From Leishmania martiniquensis (Eukaryota; Euglenozoa; Kinetoplastea; Trypanosomatida; Trypanosomatidae), in the NCBI RefSeq assembly GCF_017916325.1, contig NC_090169.1, positions 1,438,501 through 1,502,500 of the forward strand: 64,000 nt of DNA, given 5' to 3'. Below are positions 62,420-64,000 of the stretch, piece after piece (position 1 is the first letter of the stretch; every line of letters begins with the position of its first letter). Made by a program: the position numbers and the translations under genes. The notes beneath the pieces were generated by a model. It had not been told where the DNA came from. It made no database searches and saw nothing but the letters and a program-made list of their open reading frames with translations.

Positions 62420-64000
62420 ATGAGCAGCGTTTCGGCAGCGCCTGTGCTCTCCCCGAAGGTGGTTCCGGGGTGCAGTAACACCCACAGTAGCAGCGGATAT
62501 CCCACCATCCTCTCTGAACTTGGCACCTTCGCTTACCAGTCAGCGAGCTACGGCTCGCAGCAGCTACTGGCATGCAGCTCTGCCGTCTCCAGCGCGGGCG
62601 AGGTGATCTTCATCTATGACATGAACAGCATGCTGCTGACGCAGTCACTCAGCGGACATAGGGCTGCCGTCACAGCGCTACTGTGGCGCCGGCCGCCGGC
62701 GTCTTATCTGCAGACAGGCCTCTTTCTGTGGAGTGGTGACGCGAGTGGCACCCTGATGTACTGGGACGTTGTGGAGGGGGTCGCTTTGACATCCGTGCAG
62801 ACCCTGTGTCATGCACTGGTGCAGTCGATGACGCTTCTCACAGACGACCACCTACTCGTCGTCACCCAGGAGGGCGCAGGCTACGTGTTCAACTCACACC
62901 TCGTCGACAGTACTCCTTTGCCACCCGGCCGGCTATCACTGGAGGTGGCGCCGAGCACCCTGCTGGGCGGCAGCGGCAGACCATCGCTGGTCGCGTGCTC
63001 TCGACTGAACGACCAGCACTGCTGCGCCGTTGTGCTGGGCGACCGCGTGCGCATCCTCAAGACCGTCCAGCTCGAGAGCGGCGCCGCTGCCCCAGTGACG
63101 GAGGACCTCACCTACGACAGCAGTGACGGCGCCCCGACAGTGGTCGACGCCTTTTTCAGCGACGCGCAGGAGGAGCTGCTGTACGTTGCTACGCGCAGCA
63201 CGGTGGGGTGCTACGACTGGAAGCTGGGGCTGATGCTGAACGAGTCGCTTTTGTGGATGCCGAATGAGGTGGAGTTTCGCCGCATCTTTCGCTCGTGCGC
63301 GAGTGACGCGGCTGGGCGCGTCGCAGCGTGTAGCCAGGAGCTCACCGCGTTCTTGGCAGGCGACGCCGCTACCCCCGCACAGTTGCCGGTCATGTACTCC
63401 TTCGGCTCCGATCAGCGGCTCGTCGCATGGCATATTACCCGGAACGACCGCTTCACCGCCGTTGCAACAGACGTGCGCGGCGTGCGCATTAACGCCAAGC
63501 TGTGCGTTAACGTGGTGCAGTCCGAGCTCCACTCGTCGCGGTTCGCGGTGCTGTTTGAGGATGGCACCATTGCTCACTGGCAGTATATTCCACGGGCTCG
63601 TCGGTGGAAGCTGCTGGACTGCTGGCTGGCACCCGTCGTGCGCCCCGTGACGTTTTGCCCCGTTGGTGCGTATCATTGCTGCGTGGCGCTGGAAAGCGGT
63701 CATCTTGTTCTGATGGACATCGCACACAGTGTGGCAGTTCGGCGGTTCAACTTGGTCTACTCCGGCGGCACGCAGATGGTGCTGCTGTGCGGGTACAAAT
63801 GGAGCGACCTTGTCTGGGTAGTGTCGAACCGCGTTCAGCAGTATCGCCACCATCATCAGGTCTCACTGATCGACACCCGAACAGGGGAGGTGGTGCGAGT
63901 GCTTCGCAAGGCGTCCTCCGTGCCCGAGCAGACCCGCATGAAGGAGATTACGATGGACCCGACCACGACGTATGTTCTGCTGACGTACTGGAACGGCACA
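62420..64000 (+). CDS. WD40-repeat protein, N-terminal 527 residues (cut by window end)
   Basis: The frame is open from ATG 62420 to the last base, exactly 527 codons. Beta-propeller features recur: LSGHRAAVTALLW then LFLWSGDASGTLMYWDV in the first third, a KLGLMLNESLLW blade further on, FGSDQRLVAWHI and FEDGTIAHWQYI. SGHLVLMDIAHSVAVRRF and SLIDTRTGEVVRVLRKAS lie near the end. Blades are irregular, so the canonical GH...WD spacing holds only for some. The start near an N-terminal polar tail and the long propeller recall WDR11-like trafficking proteins, but I cannot confirm this. No signal or TM appears in the visible part. ATG 62420 is the first ATG after the nearby tract. Confidence 0.82.
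   Translation, partial: MSSVSAAPVLSPKVVPGCSNTHSSSGYPTILSELGTFAYQSASYGSQQLLACSSAVSSAGEVIFIYDMNSMLLTQSLSGHRAAVTALLWRRPPASYLQTGLFLWSGDASGTLMYWDVVEGVALTSVQTLCHALVQSMTLLTDDHLLVVTQEGAGYVFNSHLVDSTPLPPGRLSLEVAPSTLLGGSGRPSLVACSRLNDQHCCAVVLGDRVRILKTVQLESGAAAPVTEDLTYDSSDGAPTVVDAFFSDAQEELLYVATRSTVGCYDWKLGLMLNESLLWMPNEVEFRRIFRSCASDAAGRVAACSQELTAFLAGDAATPAQLPVMYSFGSDQRLVAWHITRNDRFTAVATDVRGVRINAKLCVNVVQSELHSSRFAVLFEDGTIAHWQYIPRARRWKLLDCWLAPVVRPVTFCPVGAYHCCVALESGHLVLMDIAHSVAVRRFNLVYSGGTQMVLLCGYKWSDLVWVVSNRVQQYRHHHQVSLIDTRTGEVVRVLRKASSVPEQTRMKEITMDPTTTYVLLTYWNGT

Noticed and set aside
1..64000. tRNA, rRNA, CRISPR arrays or intact transposase/reverse transcriptase genes
   Set aside because: No cloverleaf with A/B boxes, no spaced direct repeats and no intact retroelement enzyme was seen by eye.

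Overview
This window looks like Leishmania (or a very close trypanosomatid) nuclear DNA. All 18 genes I can support lie on the + strand. They are intron-free, GC-rich at third positions, and separated by long pyrimidine-rich spacers with (GT)n, (CA)n and (CT)n runs. Most genes have a polypyrimidine tract followed by an AG a short way upstream, as expected for spliced-leader trans-splicing of a polycistronic transcript. There is no strand switch, so the whole window is probably one piece of a directional gene cluster. From memory, the gene order around the V-ATPase A subunit and serine palmitoyltransferase subunit 1 matches L. major chromosome 34; I could not check this.

Layout. 1-117: C-terminus of an unidentified protein. 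1104-2678: secreted or membrane-anchored calcineurin-like phosphoesterase related to acid sphingomyelinase-like enzymes and endopolyphosphatase. 2679-15527: a gene-poor stretch holding only two paralogous short signal-peptide/one-TM proteins (6408-6896 and 11089-11409). 15528-25480: ribosomal protein L21e, a TM9/EMP70 endomembrane protein and the V-ATPase catalytic subunit A. 27647-35495: mitochondrial ribosomal protein uL13m, a 1360-residue protein of unknown function and an inositol-pentakisphosphate 2-kinase. 37259-44896: a small two-repeat protein, a DUF501 protein of bacterial type, an Sfi1-like centrin-binding repeat protein and serine palmitoyltransferase subunit 1. 47990-58116: a protein of unknown function, a ZZ-like zinc-binding protein, a divergent actin-related protein and a small protein with an RNase III-like remnant. 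59087-60868: a PGM2-type phosphohexomutase. 62420-64000: the N-terminal 527 residues of a WD40 protein, cut by the window end.

How the genes relate. Neighbouring genes in trypanosomatid clusters are usually functionally unrelated, and most here are. There is a loose theme of endomembrane and acidic-compartment functions (V-ATPase A, TM9, a PPN1-like phosphoesterase, an InsP5 2-kinase, sphingolipid synthesis), but I do not claim it is more than coincidence. Regulation is expected to be post-transcriptional. The spacers carry two perfect hairpins (35671-35697 and 46264-46292), about 1 kb of nearly pure pyrimidine (46770-47770), and several GC-rich islands of different texture that could be decayed retroposons (SIDER/DIRE type). 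The most interesting items are the DUF501 gene, the paralogous short membrane proteins with an abrupt homology break, the RNase III-like remnant, and the hairpins. I saw no tRNA, rRNA, CRISPR array, intact transposase or reverse transcriptase.
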